Assembly: GCA_030649945.1 (NCBI GenBank)
Contig: JAUSFE010000023.1
Span: 1-54,753, forward strand
Direction: 5' to 3'
DNA: 54,753 nucleotides
DNA from: Dehalococcoidia bacterium
GTDB lineage: Bacteria > Chloroflexota > Dehalococcoidia > SM23-28-2 > RBG-16-64-32
Shown here: positions 40,816 through 50,079 of the stretch, piece after piece
Layout: the number at the start of each line of letters is the position of its first letter
Numbering within the stretch: position 1 is the first letter of the stretch
Notes under the pieces: generated by a model
Told to the model about the DNA's origin: nothing
The model's input: only the letters and a program-made list of their open reading frames with translations
The model's database searches: none
Program-made: the position numbers and the translations under genes

Positions 40816-40976
40816 GGGACAATCCTCCCATTCAGCCCCCCTTATGGCCTAGGTGGTTGCCCCGGTATATTACCCTATTCGCCCCGTCACTGGGTAGAAC
40901 GTCGCGCACTGTGGAAAAGTTACCCACAAATTCGCCCCCGCAAGCTGCCGCCGTCGCCATCTTCTCCATATTCACC

Positions 40977-41005
40977 TTGTATTCACCAACCTGCTGTTGT
41001 TATCC
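40977..41005 (+). promoter_or_regulatory. Possible leaderless promoter of the sortase gene
   Basis: TTGTAT (40977-40982) and TTATCC (41000-41005) are 17 bp apart, ending seven bases before GTG 41013. No Shine-Dalgarno is seen. Confidence 0.35.
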
Positions 41006-41012
41006 TTTTCTC

Positions 41013-41717
41013 GTGAGCCGTTTGCTCTCGAAGGTGGACCGCCGTACGGCCCTGGGGGGCCTCACCGCCCTGGCCTCTGCCGGGCTGCTGGCCCTCGGCC
41101 TCTTCACTGTCGTCTCCGCCCTCACCGACGACGATATCCCGCTGCCGAGTGAGGGTTCCCTTCAGCAGATCATCGGCGCCGACGCCCCTGCGGCGGGCGA
41201 GCCACAGGCCCCACCACCCACGCCGGCGGGGCCGCCACCCGTCCGCCTAGTGATCGCCCGGCTGTACATCGATGCGCCGATCATCACCCTGGGCCTCGAT
41301 GCCAGGCGCTACCCGGAGGTGCCGGCGCGGCCCGATCAGGTGGCATGGTACAACTTTAGCGCGGTACCCGGCCAGTCCAGCAACGCCGTTTTCGCGGGGC
41401 ATGTTGACTGGCAGACCCGCGCGGGCGACCCGATTCCCGGGGTCTTCTACCGTCTGCGGGAGCTGGAGATAGGCGATAGCATCGCCGTGACCCTGGAGGA
41501 CGGAGCGCAGGTGCAGTACCGGGTGACGGGCAACGTGGCCACCGCCTACAATGACCCGAACGTGGTGAAGGCGATGGACACAACCACGAGAGACGTGATT
41601 ACCCTGATCACCTGCGGCGGCGCCTGGGTGCCCGACCCCAGCGAGGCCAGCGGGGGGAACTACAGCCACCGGGTCATCGTGCGGGCGGAGCGGGTCGCCG
41701 GTTTCGCCGGCGGCTAG
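41013..41717 (+). CDS. Sortase (class D/E/F-like)
   Basis: From GTG 41013 the protein is 234 aa: an N-terminal membrane anchor (LGGLTALASAGLLALGLFTVV), a Pro-rich linker and a sortase beta-barrel with catalytic His (NAVFAGHVDWQ), Cys (VITLITCGG) and Arg (YSHRVIVRAE). It would cleave sorting signals of surface proteins at the membrane. No LPXTG-like substrate is encoded nearby. The in-frame start at 40857 is unlikely. Its TAG stop lies in the left CTAG of TIR element B. Confidence 0.9.
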   Translation: MSRLLSKVDRRTALGGLTALASAGLLALGLFTVVSALTDDDIPLPSEGSLQQIIGADAPAAGEPQAPPPTPAGPPPVRLVIARLYIDAPIITLGLDARRYPEVPARPDQVAWYNFSAVPGQSSNAVFAGHVDWQTRAGDPIPGVFYRLRELEIGDSIAVTLEDGAQVQYRVTGNVATAYNDPNVVKAMDTTTRDVITLITCGGAWVPDPSEASGGNYSHRVIVRAERVAGFAGG

Positions 41718-41985
41718 GTGTAGTTCCCACGGACGTTGTCTACCAGGGAGCGCCCTGAAAGAGGCCGCCCGCCTCAGGCGGGGAGTGTTCGGCAGCCGCT
41801 CATGGTACGAGTACCTCACCATGAGCGGGTCGGGGGCTCCTTGGCTGGCTGTGGATTCGGGCCAACCCCCCTTCCCGCTCGCCCTGAGGCACTCGTAGGG
41901 CGAGCGGCGGACTACGGCGCGATACAAGCGAATGCCCTCTCTGCCTTCGTTGACTGCCAACAACCTCCGTGGGAACTGCAGCTAG
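41714..41985. mobile_element. CTAG-bounded TIR element B (MITE-like)
   Basis: The 272-bp element has CTAG at 41714-41717 and 41982-41985 and inverted termini GTAGTTCCCACGGACGTTGT / CTGCAGTTCCCACGGAGGTT (right end shown as reverse complement). Its interior differs from elements A and C and is filled by REP hairpins (CCGCTCATGGT..., CCGCTCGCCCT...). No ORF is supported. Confidence 0.85.
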
Positions 41986-42025
41986 AGAGCCGGTCAGCGC
42001 CCGCGGGGTCGCGGCGCAGACCGTG

Positions 42026-42916
42026 TCACCAGGGACGGCTGCGGAGCAGGGTGGCGCTGCGCCGTGAGGAGAGAGCGTCTGCCATGTGCCCGAAGGCGCG
42101 CAGGAAGCTGCCGTGCCCCCCGTCTGTCCAGACGCTGTGCCACGGCCAGCCTGCCCTCGCCGCGTGCCACCACGGGTGCGGCCAGGCCACCGCCTTCGCG
42201 AAGGACGGCTCAGGCGCCAGTTGCGCGGTGGGAGCGAGCTCCGGCTGCCCCGCCACTACCGGCGTGGGCGTCTGCGCAGGCTCCGGCGCAGGCGGCGGCG
42301 CCGGCGCGGGTGGCTCTGGCTCCGCCGGGGGCACGTACGGGGCGGGCTCCGGAGCAGGCGCAGGCGGCGGCGGGGGTGGTGGCGCCGGCGCGGGAGGGGG
42401 GTCCGCCTGGCCGCCGAACTCCGTGGCCCAGTACCAGGTGAACGCTGAGGTAGGCCCGAAAGCCCGGGCTATGCCGATGACGGTATAGTTCGCGTTGAGC
42501 ATGTTAGCGTTGTGGCCGGGGGACCCCTGCCACAGATCCATCGCCCGCTGCGCGTCGTCGATACCCGCGGCCAGGTTCTCGCCGCGCCAGGTGTTATAGG
42601 TGTACCCGAAGGTGTCCATGCGATCGAAGGGATCGCGGCCCAGAGAGTCGGTATGGCTGAAGTAGTTCTCGGCCGCCATGTCCTGCGCCATCCAGCGCGC
42701 GCTGTCCGTGAGCATTGCGTTGACGGAGAGCGAGCCCAGGCCGCTGGCGGCGCGGTACTGGTTGATCATATCGAGGAACGCCGTCTCCTGGTCATCCAGG
42801 GCCAGCGCGGGTGCCGCAGGGGACGACGTCTGGAGAGAGAGGGCGAGGACGCCCAGGAGGGGCGCCACCAGGAGCCAGAGCAGGAATTTCCGCCCGTATC
42901 CGCCACCAGGGACCAT
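42026..42916 (-). CDS. Secreted CAP (SCP/PR1-like) domain protein
   Basis: The 296-aa protein has a signal peptide (FLLWLLVAPLLGVLALSL), a CAP domain (FLDMINQYRAASGLGSLSVN, SARWMAQDMAAENYFSHTDS, WRGENLAAGIDDAQRAMDLW, SPGHNANMLNANYTVIGIAR) with the conserved His residues, and a Pro/Ala/Glu-rich C-terminal tail ending in a Trp-rich segment. Its function outside the cell is unknown; CAP proteins bind lipids or act in wall processes. It is convergent with the sortase gene. Confidence 0.9.
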   Translation of the reverse strand: MVPGGGYGRKFLLWLLVAPLLGVLALSLQTSSPAAPALALDDQETAFLDMINQYRAASGLGSLSVNAMLTDSARWMAQDMAAENYFSHTDSLGRDPFDRMDTFGYTYNTWRGENLAAGIDDAQRAMDLWQGSPGHNANMLNANYTVIGIARAFGPTSAFTWYWATEFGGQADPPPAPAPPPPPPPAPAPEPAPYVPPAEPEPPAPAPPPAPEPAQTPTPVVAGQPELAPTAQLAPEPSFAKAVAWPHPWWHAARAGWPWHSVWTDGGHGSFLRAFGHMADALSSRRSATLLRSRPW

Positions 42917-43048
42917 ATGCTATACTCCCAAGAGGTACGGCCCTGTAAAGGGCTCGACTAAGGCGGGGAGTCTGGGTTCCCAGGCCGAGGCTCCTCGCCG
43001 TTCTTTCTTCCAAAGGGGTAGACGACCTCACCCCACTGCCGTTACCTG

Positions 43049-43762
43049 ATGGACGCGCTGCCCGCAGTTTCGAAACGGTTAAGTATCGGTTTATCCCCGG
43101 AACAGCTCCAGGCCTTCGACATCTATCTGAGCCGCCTGCTCATCGAGAGCCCGCGCGCGGGCCTGACGTCCCTGACGGACCGGGGGGCCATCCAGCGGCG
43201 TCACTTCGCGGAGTCCCTCGCCCTCCTCCGCGCGCTGGAGGACGCGGGTGTCTTCGCGTCGCCGGCTATTGACATCGGCACGGGCGCCGGCTTCCCGGGC
43301 CTGCCCATCAAGATCGCGCGGCCGGCACTGGAGCTAACCCTGCTGGAGGCGACGGGCAAGAAAGCGGTCTTCCTGGAGCAGATCGTGCGGGAGCTGGGGC
43401 TGCAGAACGTGACCGTGGTGCACGGGCGGGCGGAGGACCTGGCGCGCGACCCGGCGCAACGCGGCCGCTACCGCCTGGCCCTGGCGCGGGCCGTCGCACC
43501 CCTGCGCACGCTGGTGGAGCTGGCGCTGCCGTTCCTGCGTATCGGCGGTGTGCTCGCCACACCGAAGGGCAGCGCCGCCCCGCGCGAGGTGGAGGAGGCT
43601 GCGCAGGCCCTGGCGGCGTGCGGCGGGACAGTGGAGCGCGTGCAGCCGTTGGCGGCGGCCGGACCGGGCCCGGCGCCGACGCTGGTGGTCGTCCGGAAGA
43701 CGGCGGAGACGCCGGAGCGATTTCCGCGCCGGGCCGGGACGCCCTCCAGGCGGCCGCTCTAG
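43049..43762 (+). CDS. rsmG: 16S rRNA (guanine(527)-N7)-methyltransferase RsmG
   Basis: The 237-aa protein has the Rossmann SAM-binding motif AIDIGTGAGFPGLPIKIA, the downstream acidic LLEATGKKAVFL, RAEDLA and ALARAVAPL with the family spacing. It methylates G527 of 16S rRNA. The start is ATG 43049. The C-terminus is Arg/Pro-rich and ends at TAG within the left CTAG of element C. Confidence 0.93.
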   Translation: MDALPAVSKRLSIGLSPEQLQAFDIYLSRLLIESPRAGLTSLTDRGAIQRRHFAESLALLRALEDAGVFASPAIDIGTGAGFPGLPIKIARPALELTLLEATGKKAVFLEQIVRELGLQNVTVVHGRAEDLARDPAQRGRYRLALARAVAPLRTLVELALPFLRIGGVLATPKGSAAPREVEEAAQALAACGGTVERVQPLAAAGPGPAPTLVVVRKTAETPERFPRRAGTPSRRPL

Positions 43763-43993
43763 CGGTAGCGCCCACACAGGTTGCTTACGGCGAGATGAGT
43801 CTGGCCTCTAGTGCTGTTCCGCAATAGAGATGCCGTGCGTCCCACCCGCCCGCCCAGAACGTTATCTGGGGGACACCCCCAGACCCCCGACATGGGGCTC
43901 TGCCCCCTGTACCCCCGTGTTGCGCGACAAGGCAGCTTGGCTCAGCACTGCCTAGCGACACATGTAACCAACGTCCGTGGGAACTACATCTAG
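43759..43993. mobile_element. CTAG-bounded TIR element C (MITE-like)
   Basis: The 235-bp element has CTAG at 43759-43762 and 43990-43993. Its core is closely similar to that of element A (GAGATGAGTCT, CCCACCCGCCCGCCC, GGGGGACACCCCC, CCCCCTGTACCCC). Inverted termini are more diverged. The stretch from it to 44150 is GC-rich without a gene. Confidence 0.85.
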
Positions 43994-44150
43994 CATGGTG
44001 GTGAAAGGCGTCGTCTCGCGCCGCCACCCACGAGGCTGAGGACAGGCGGCCGGGGCTCCGCCAGGAGCTGCGGCCGGAACACAGCCCGGGCGCGGAGCGA
44101 TTGCGCAGGCGGCGGCGCGCGGGGAGACAGTAGCGGCAACAGGCGCTAGA

Positions 44151-44813
44151 ATGTGGGCCAGCCTGACCTGGCGAGGGTTAATGAAAGACCATATGCGCTT
44201 ACAGAGCACCAACTGGCAGACGGTGGGCGGATGGGTGGCGCGCGTTTTACGCATGGACTTCTCCGTTTTCGAGGAGATCCGCTCGGAGCCCGCCGCCACG
44301 CTGGCGGCCGTGGTGGTGGTGCTCGTCGCCGGCGTCTTTGCGGGCTCCGGCTCCTGGCTCTGGGCGCTGCAGCACTCGGAGTTCCGGGGAATCGACGGCG
44401 GCGAGGTCTTCTTGAAGTCGCTGGTCCTGGGCAGCCTGGTGCAGACGGCGGTATGGCTGCTCTGGGTCTACCTGGTGTACCAGGTGCTGGCCCGTGGCTA
44501 CGGCGCGCAGATGGACTTCGCTGAGCTTGTGCGGACGATGGGCTTCGCCTTCGTGCCCGTAGCGTTCAGCATCCTCATCGCCATCACCAACCTGGCCGTG
44601 CCGTTTGGCCTGCTCTCCTTCGGCATCACGCTGCTCTACACCAACATCGCCATCCAGCAGGTGGCGGGGACGGAAGTGCGGGAGACGACGCTGGCCAATC
44701 TGACGGGCTTCGGCGCCTTCCTCATCGTGATGGGCGTGTTCGCCAACATCGCGGAGGTGGGCACTTTCGGGGGCATCGCCCCGGGCGTTCTCTTCTTCTC
44801 CCTCGACCTGTAG
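44151..44813 (+). CDS. YIP1-like membrane protein
   Basis: Up to 220 aa with five likely spans (TLAAVVVVLVAGVFAGSGSW, LVQTAVWLLWVYLVYQVLA, FAFVPVAFSILIAITNLAV, FGITLLYTNIAIQQV, AFLIVMGVFANIAEV), matching the YIP1 family layout. The start is uncertain: ATG 44151, 44181 or 44253 are possible, none with a good ribosome site. Function unknown, perhaps membrane organisation. The TAG stop is followed by a GGCGAACG palindrome. Confidence 0.75.
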   Translation: MWASLTWRGLMKDHMRLQSTNWQTVGGWVARVLRMDFSVFEEIRSEPAATLAAVVVVLVAGVFAGSGSWLWALQHSEFRGIDGGEVFLKSLVLGSLVQTAVWLLWVYLVYQVLARGYGAQMDFAELVRTMGFAFVPVAFSILIAITNLAVPFGLLSFGITLLYTNIAIQQVAGTEVRETTLANLTGFGAFLIVMGVFANIAEVGTFGGIAPGVLFFSLDL

Positions 44814-44814
44814 G

Positions 44815-45025
44815 GGGGACGAGCCCGGTAGGTGGGCGAACGCCGTTCGCCCCTACGGCACGCCGTAAGGCCCCAAACGCGGGGCGCCCGCTCGCGGCGG
44901 TCCGCCGGAGGCGGAGGCGCCTGCCGGCAGACGCCGCTTCTGGTACCAGCGACGGGCTGCGGGGTAAGCTGTCGGGGAACCCCAAAGCGCTCCGCCTGCC
45001 TGCCGGCAGGCAGGCCTGCCGTCCA
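44815..45025. repeat. REP palindromes between the YIP1-like and MFS genes
   Basis: GGGCGAACGCCGTTCGCCCC (44833-44852) and CCTGCCTGCCGGCAGGCAGG (about 44994-45013) are palindromes of families also seen at 21691, 27449 and 52004. Confidence 0.8.
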
Positions 45026-45041
45026 GCAAGGAGACCCGATC

Positions 45042-46289
45042 TTGGAGGCCGCCACTTCCGGCGCCATGCAGTCCAATATCCGGAAGTACTACGTCTTCCA
45101 CTTCTTCCTGAACTTCCAGCTCTGGTGGCCCATCTGGGTGCTCTACCTGACGGAGAAGCGCGGCCTGACCCTGGCGGAGGTCACGCTGATCGACATCCCC
45201 TTCTGGCTGAGCATCGTCCTGTTGCAGATCCCGGCCGCCGCCATCGCGGACCGCTGGGGCCGCAAGCCGACGCTGATCGCGGCGGCTGCCGCCTTCGCCG
45301 CGGCCATCACCTTTTTCGGCCTGGCCAGCACGTTCTGGCTGATCCTCTGTTCCTACATGATCTGGGGCATCGCCTTCTCGCTCCTGTTCGGCACGGAGTC
45401 TGCGTTCATCTACGACACGCTGAAGGCGCTGGGCCGCGAGGAGGAGTACCCGAAGATCTACGGACGGGGTTGGGCGGTGATGACCGGCGCGGCCGTCGCC
45501 GGCACGCTGGTGGGCGCGCCGCTGGCCGCGGCCACGGACCTGTCGATCCCTATCGTGCTCAGCGGGGGCATCGCGGCCATGGCGGCGCTGACCGCCCTCA
45601 CGTTCCACGAGCCGCTGGCGCCGCAGGCCCGGACGAGCCCGGCGCTGCCTTACGGGCAGATCATCCGCGAGAGTCTGGACATAGCGCGCCGGCCCGCCGT
45701 TCGCTACTCCATCCTCTTCTTCGGGCTGATCACGATCGGCAGCATCGCGCCCATCTTCTTCTTCCAGCCGTTCCTGTCCGCGCACGGCGTGAGCACGGGG
45801 GAAGTGGGCATCTGGCAAACGCCGATGCGCATCGCCGGCATCATCGGCGCGCTCCTGGCCCACCGTTTCATCCTGGCGCTGGGGGAGAGGCGGACGTTCT
45901 ACCTGATGCCGCTGGGGCTGATCGCCGGGTACTCGCTGCTGGCGCTCTGGGACTCCGTGTACGCGCAGGTGGCGTTCCCGCTGATCTACTTCGTCGTGGT
46001 GCTCTCGCAACCGACGGCGACGGACTATCTGAACCGCCGCGTGCCCAGCGAGCAGCGGGCGACGGTGGTCTCGCTGACGAACCTCGCGCGCTCGGCGGTG
46101 CTGATCCCCAGCGCGCCGTTGCTGGGGCTGCTGGCGGACGAGGCCTCGACGTCGGCCGCGTTTGCGGCGGGCGGGATCATCATCGCCGTGCTGGGCCTGC
46201 CGCTGATGCTGCTGTGGCTGCCCCACCTGCGCGGCGCCGGCCAGGAGGAGCGGGCGTTGGAGGCGACCGGCGAGCCGGGCGGCGAGTAG
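45042..46289 (+). CDS. Major facilitator superfamily transporter
   Basis: A TTG at 45042, eight bases after AAGGAG (45028-45033), gives 415 aa; ATG 45066 is the alternative. About twelve spans and the MFS loop motif (ADRWGRKPTLIAA) are visible, with a central loop near residue 200 and a repeat-like SEQRATVVSL in the second half. The substrate is unknown. A palindrome GGGCGGTT...AACCGCCCC begins at its stop. Confidence 0.9.
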   Translation: MEAATSGAMQSNIRKYYVFHFFLNFQLWWPIWVLYLTEKRGLTLAEVTLIDIPFWLSIVLLQIPAAAIADRWGRKPTLIAAAAAFAAAITFFGLASTFWLILCSYMIWGIAFSLLFGTESAFIYDTLKALGREEEYPKIYGRGWAVMTGAAVAGTLVGAPLAAATDLSIPIVLSGGIAAMAALTALTFHEPLAPQARTSPALPYGQIIRESLDIARRPAVRYSILFFGLITIGSIAPIFFFQPFLSAHGVSTGEVGIWQTPMRIAGIIGALLAHRFILALGERRTFYLMPLGLIAGYSLLALWDSVYAQVAFPLIYFVVVLSQPTATDYLNRRVPSEQRATVVSLTNLARSAVLIPSAPLLGLLADEASTSAAFAAGGIIIAVLGLPLMLLWLPHLRGAGQEERALEATGEPGGE

Positions 46290-46355
46290 GGGCGGTTGGC
46301 GAACCGCCCCGGCGCGACCCCAGCGGGCTGCGTCGCCGGGCCGGATGCGCCACCG

Positions 46356-47180
46356 CTACCGCACCACGCCGGGGCTCGGCGTTACCGCTGGCACCCCCGG
46401 CCGTGGCGGCGCCGGCAGCGGCGCCTCGGCGATCGCTGCCCGGATCCTGGCGGCGGCCTCCTTGAGCGTCTGGCCTTTCAACGGCGACAGCGCCTGCCCG
46501 GGGTCGGCGGACCGCTTAGCCTGTTCGCACTGCTCCTTGGTGATACCGCTGATGTCACTCGGGCCGCCGTACTCACACTCGGCGCCGTTAGCCGTTAGGC
46601 GCCCGTCTTCAGAGATGGCGAACCGGGCGGCAGCGTAGCCGCCGAACCCCCGCAACCGATACGGCCCCCAGTCTTCGAGGAAGAAAAGGTACCTTCCGCC
46701 GACCTGAAGCAGGCGAGGGTTCGCGGTTACGCCGTCTTGCCCGAACCCGGGTTCTTGCAACACCGGTATGCGGTCACCGACGGACATGCTCGTGGCCGAT
46801 ATCACCTCATCGATAGCCACGGCGAATTCCACATACGGCATCCCAGCGAGCGGTGGATCGCTCAGGAGATCCGACGGCGATTGCAGATATTGTGTTCCGG
46901 TCTGGTCGCTCACCGTGCCCACCACAATCTGCGGGTACCGCTCCACCATCGTACGGACCGTCGCCATCATAGGGAGAGTTCCTGGTGCACCCTCGTGTCC
47001 ATCCGCCACGATTGCGGCTGAATAGCTAGCAGACGGCAGGGGCGAGTCGACAGATTCAGTTGAGAGCGTGACGGACGGATCGTCCCGGTTGTCCTCAGGT
47101 TCGCCACAGCCAGTGGCCGCCGCGGCCGCAAGCGGGAGCAACAACAAGAGCGGGAGGCAGCGAACCGCTGTGCCTAGCAT
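46356..47180 (-). CDS. Hypothetical lipoprotein
   Basis: From ATG 47180 the product is 274 aa with a lipobox (LPLAAAAATGC). The mature part holds YPQIVVGTVSDQTGT and VGGRYLFFLEDWGPYRLRGF and ends in a Pro-rich tail. No known family is recognised. Its ATG overlaps the TAG of the upstream metallopeptidase gene (ATGCTAG), so both are probably one operon. Base composition is lower in GC than flanking genes. Confidence 0.7.
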   Translation of the reverse strand: MLGTAVRCLPLLLLLPLAAAAATGCGEPEDNRDDPSVTLSTESVDSPLPSASYSAAIVADGHEGAPGTLPMMATVRTMVERYPQIVVGTVSDQTGTQYLQSPSDLLSDPPLAGMPYVEFAVAIDEVISATSMSVGDRIPVLQEPGFGQDGVTANPRLLQVGGRYLFFLEDWGPYRLRGFGGYAAARFAISEDGRLTANGAECEYGGPSDISGITKEQCEQAKRSADPGQALSPLKGQTLKEAAARIRAAIAEAPLPAPPRPGVPAVTPSPGVVR

Positions 47181-48628
47181 CCTGACCAGCCCCAGGTCGC
47201 GGAGTAGTACTTGTGATTTACGCCGCAATAATCCCAGTTAGCGGGAGTATTCAGGAATGGGTATTGTAGATAGCAGTCGTAGTCCTCAATCGTCTGAGGT
47301 ACGCGGGGTGCGCCGCATTGAAGGTCTCTTTCCTCGACTCCGTCCCCGTTGGCGTCGGGATCAAGTCCGTCATGAGCCAGATTGATTGAATGTCCAAGCT
47401 CGTGCACGGCGATCGCTTGGCTAGGACCGAAGAGGTTGTTCAGTTTGATATGGGCATGCCGAACCGTCGCCCCCTCGGTAAGGAACGTCATCAGACCCCA
47501 CCACGTAACCCCTGGGTAATTAGCCACATCCACCCATACGTCGTTGTTGCTGCTCGGCGGCTGCTCCACGAAGTCGACGACAATCGGCCCGTTGCTATAG
47601 GCATTCCGCGCGCCGTCTATTAGCGGATTCCACACCCCTGATGGCATGCCTGCGCCGTACATTCGGTGCATCGTCAGGTCATTGGTAATCAAGCTCTTGT
47701 ACCAGTTGTCGGGTAGCAGCGATTTCACCGGGTGGACATGGGCGCCTGTCGCGTAGCCCGATACCTCGCTAGAAGACCATATTTGGATCGGGTCACTGGC
47801 GAAGCCGTAGAACGCGAACGAATCGGGGCTGGTCATGTGGCGCTTCGCGTAGCTCGCGCCGCCGCCGTGGTCGACGACATAGACGTCAGGTGAGCTTGAC
47901 GATTTTACCAGTGTTCCGGCGCGCCCCCGGATGTTGTCTCCGGCCGGATACGTCCCGGTCCCCACCAGCGCGTCCGCACAGACGGGGTAAGGGAAGTTGT
48001 GCGTCAGACGGTCGTTCGCCGTCACGAACTGCCGCTTCTTGCCCGATTCGGCAAGGAGATAAACGGTCGTGCTGGACGAGCTTACCTTCACCAGCTGCCC
48101 ATCCGGGCGCAGCGAGGTGGCGGGATCGACGTTCGGCCCCGAGGTGTACCCGTTCAGGTAGGCGGAGTCAACGTCCGTATAGCCGTAAGCGACGCCGCAG
48201 TAGTTAAAGTAGCTGCTCCAGGCCGCCGCCGTAACGTAGCGCTTCAGGTAGCTCCCCGGGCTCAGCTCATCGATGATGTAGATGGCCCCGTTGGCGGGAT
48301 TCCGGAATACAGTCCCCTCCCGCGCGCGCATATTCGCGTTCGTCGGTAGGCGGCTCAGCTCGTCGGCGGACACGTCGTGGACTCCGATGAAGCCGCTGTA
48401 ACGGTGCGAATCCAGGTCTTGTATCGCGGGGAACAGGCGCTTGCCGTTGCCTTCAACCAGGTAGACCTGCTGCGTGGCCGGATCACGGACCAGTGAGCCG
48501 CCGGGCCGGTTTTGAGGGTTGTTGTTCGTGTACTGATCATCGTCCGCCGCCAGGCGCGCGGGCTGATCAAGCGCTACTACGCCCACCATCACGACAACTC
48601 CAATAAGCAGGACGGCGGCTCGTCGCAA
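47174..48628 (-). CDS. Secreted metzincin-like metallopeptidase with surface repeats
   Basis: The 484-aa protein has a signal peptide (AAVLLIGVVVMVGVVAL), four repeats of about 50 aa of the form G-LVK/R-x-VY-V...K-R-V (residues 45-280), and a C-terminal peptidase domain with AIAVHELGHSINLAHDGL. HExxHxxNxxH is the zinc motif of metzincins. The repeats resemble those found in surface proteins of uncultured phyla and may attach to the cell wall. Several Cys suggest disulfides. It is followed by a coupled lipoprotein. Confidence 0.85.
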   Translation of the reverse strand: MRRAAVLLIGVVVMVGVVALDQPARLAADDDQYTNNNPQNRPGGSLVRDPATQQVYLVEGNGKRLFPAIQDLDSHRYSGFIGVHDVSADELSRLPTNANMRAREGTVFRNPANGAIYIIDELSPGSYLKRYVTAAAWSSYFNYCGVAYGYTDVDSAYLNGYTSGPNVDPATSLRPDGQLVKVSSSSTTVYLLAESGKKRQFVTANDRLTHNFPYPVCADALVGTGTYPAGDNIRGRAGTLVKSSSSPDVYVVDHGGGASYAKRHMTSPDSFAFYGFASDPIQIWSSSEVSGYATGAHVHPVKSLLPDNWYKSLITNDLTMHRMYGAGMPSGVWNPLIDGARNAYSNGPIVVDFVEQPPSSNNDVWVDVANYPGVTWWGLMTFLTEGATVRHAHIKLNNLFGPSQAIAVHELGHSINLAHDGLDPDANGDGVEERDLQCGAPRVPQTIEDYDCYLQYPFLNTPANWDYCGVNHKYYSATWGWSGC

Positions 48629-48811
48629 AATGTTCCCTCCCTACGACGCGCCCGTCATACCCCCCCCCAGACACCGCTGCCAAGTGGATCTTGTCAACAA
48701 TCTGCTAATTTTCCGGTTCACAATCAGTTGTTCAGACGGGGACAATCAGAGCGCGCAGATACAGACGCTGGTGATCACTCCAATCGCGAAATGGAAGACC
48801 GGCCGCCGGAC

Positions 48812-49981
48812 CTATCCCGCCACCCCCGCCTCCCGCAGCTCCGCGATCTCCGCCTGCGAGTAGCCGGCCTGCCGCAGCAGGGCGTCCGTGTGCTCGCCGC
48901 GGGCGGGGGCCAGCGAGCGCACGGCGCCGGGGGTGTCCGAGAACTTGGGGCCCACGCCCACCTGCCTGACGGCGCCAAACTCCGGGTGCTGGAACTCCGC
49001 GACCATCGCCCGCGCCCGCACGTGGGGGTCGTCGAAGACCTCCTCCAGCCCATAGACGGGCGCCACGCAGATGTCATGCTGCCGCAGCTCCTCGAACCAC
49101 TGGTCGCGGCTCTTCTCCTTGAAGCGCCGGCGCAGGTAGGCGAAGATCTCCGGGAACTGCTCGCGGTTGTTCTGGTGGGGGATGTATTGCTCGCAGCCCA
49201 GCGCCTGGCATAGCTCCGCCCAGAACCAGGGCTCAAGGCAGCCGATGGAGAGCCACTTGCCGTCGGCGGTCTCGTAGACGCAGTAGGCGGGCACGGCGCC
49301 GTTCAGCATGTGCTCGCCGGGGCGCACCGGCCCCCCGGAGCCGAAGTACTGCTGGGCGATGAACGTCATCAACGAGGTGACACCGTCGCTCATCGCCATG
49401 TCCACGTACTGGCCGCGGCCGGTGGCCTGGCGGGCGATGACGGCGGCCAGGATGGCGAAGGCGGCGTAGAGGCCCCCGCCGGCGAAGTCTGCGATGACGT
49501 TCAGCGGGATGGCCGGCGGCGTGCCCGGCCAGCCGATGGCGCCGAGCGCGCCGCCGACGCTGATGTAGTTGATGTCGTGCCCCACGAGCCCCGCGTAGGG
49601 GCCCGTTTGCCCGTAGCCGCTGAGCGAGCAGTAGACGATGCGGGGATTGCGGGCCGCGACCGTCTCGTAGTCCACGCCCAGGCGCTTCACCACGCCGGGG
49701 CGGAACCCCTCCAGCACCACGTCCGCCTTCTCCGCCAGGCGCAGGAACGCCGCCTGCGCCCCCGGGTCCTTCAGGTTCAGGCCCAGGGAGCGCTTGTTGC
49801 GGCCGAGAGCGTTGAACGCGCGCGCCCGCTCGCTAGTGCCGGCGTCGAAGCGGCGGCCGACGCCGGGCGGCTCCTCGACGACGATGACGTCGGCGCCCAG
49901 GTCGCCCAGCAGCATCGTGCAAAACGGCCCGGGCGCCAGGCGCGTCAGGTCCAGTACGCGGATCCCCTCGAGTGCCATCAT
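48812..49981 (-). CDS. CaiB/BaiF family (class III) CoA transferase
   Basis: The 389-aa protein has the family signature ALEGIRVLDLTRLAPGPFCT, LLGDLGADVIVVEEPPGVG, RNKRSLGLNLKDPGAQ, ADVVLEGFRPGVVKRLG and the catalytic Asp in NVIADFAGGGLYAAFA, plus a C-terminal domain ending AGYSQAEIAELREAGV. It moves CoA between carboxylic acids; the substrates cannot be told. It stands alone with ATG 49981 or 49978 after GGGAG. Confidence 0.95.
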   Translation of the reverse strand: MMALEGIRVLDLTRLAPGPFCTMLLGDLGADVIVVEEPPGVGRRFDAGTSERARAFNALGRNKRSLGLNLKDPGAQAAFLRLAEKADVVLEGFRPGVVKRLGVDYETVAARNPRIVYCSLSGYGQTGPYAGLVGHDINYISVGGALGAIGWPGTPPAIPLNVIADFAGGGLYAAFAILAAVIARQATGRGQYVDMAMSDGVTSLMTFIAQQYFGSGGPVRPGEHMLNGAVPAYCVYETADGKWLSIGCLEPWFWAELCQALGCEQYIPHQNNREQFPEIFAYLRRRFKEKSRDQWFEELRQHDICVAPVYGLEEVFDDPHVRARAMVAEFQHPEFGAVRQVGVGPKFSDTPGAVRSLAPARGEHTDALLRQAGYSQAEIAELREAGVAG

Positions 49982-50079
49982 GCCCGGAACTCCCTTCGCT
50001 CATCCTCAAGACATGCGCTCGCATGATGCGCAACGGGGAGACCGGGCGTCAAGGAAGGGTCGCCGGGCTAGGCGGACAG

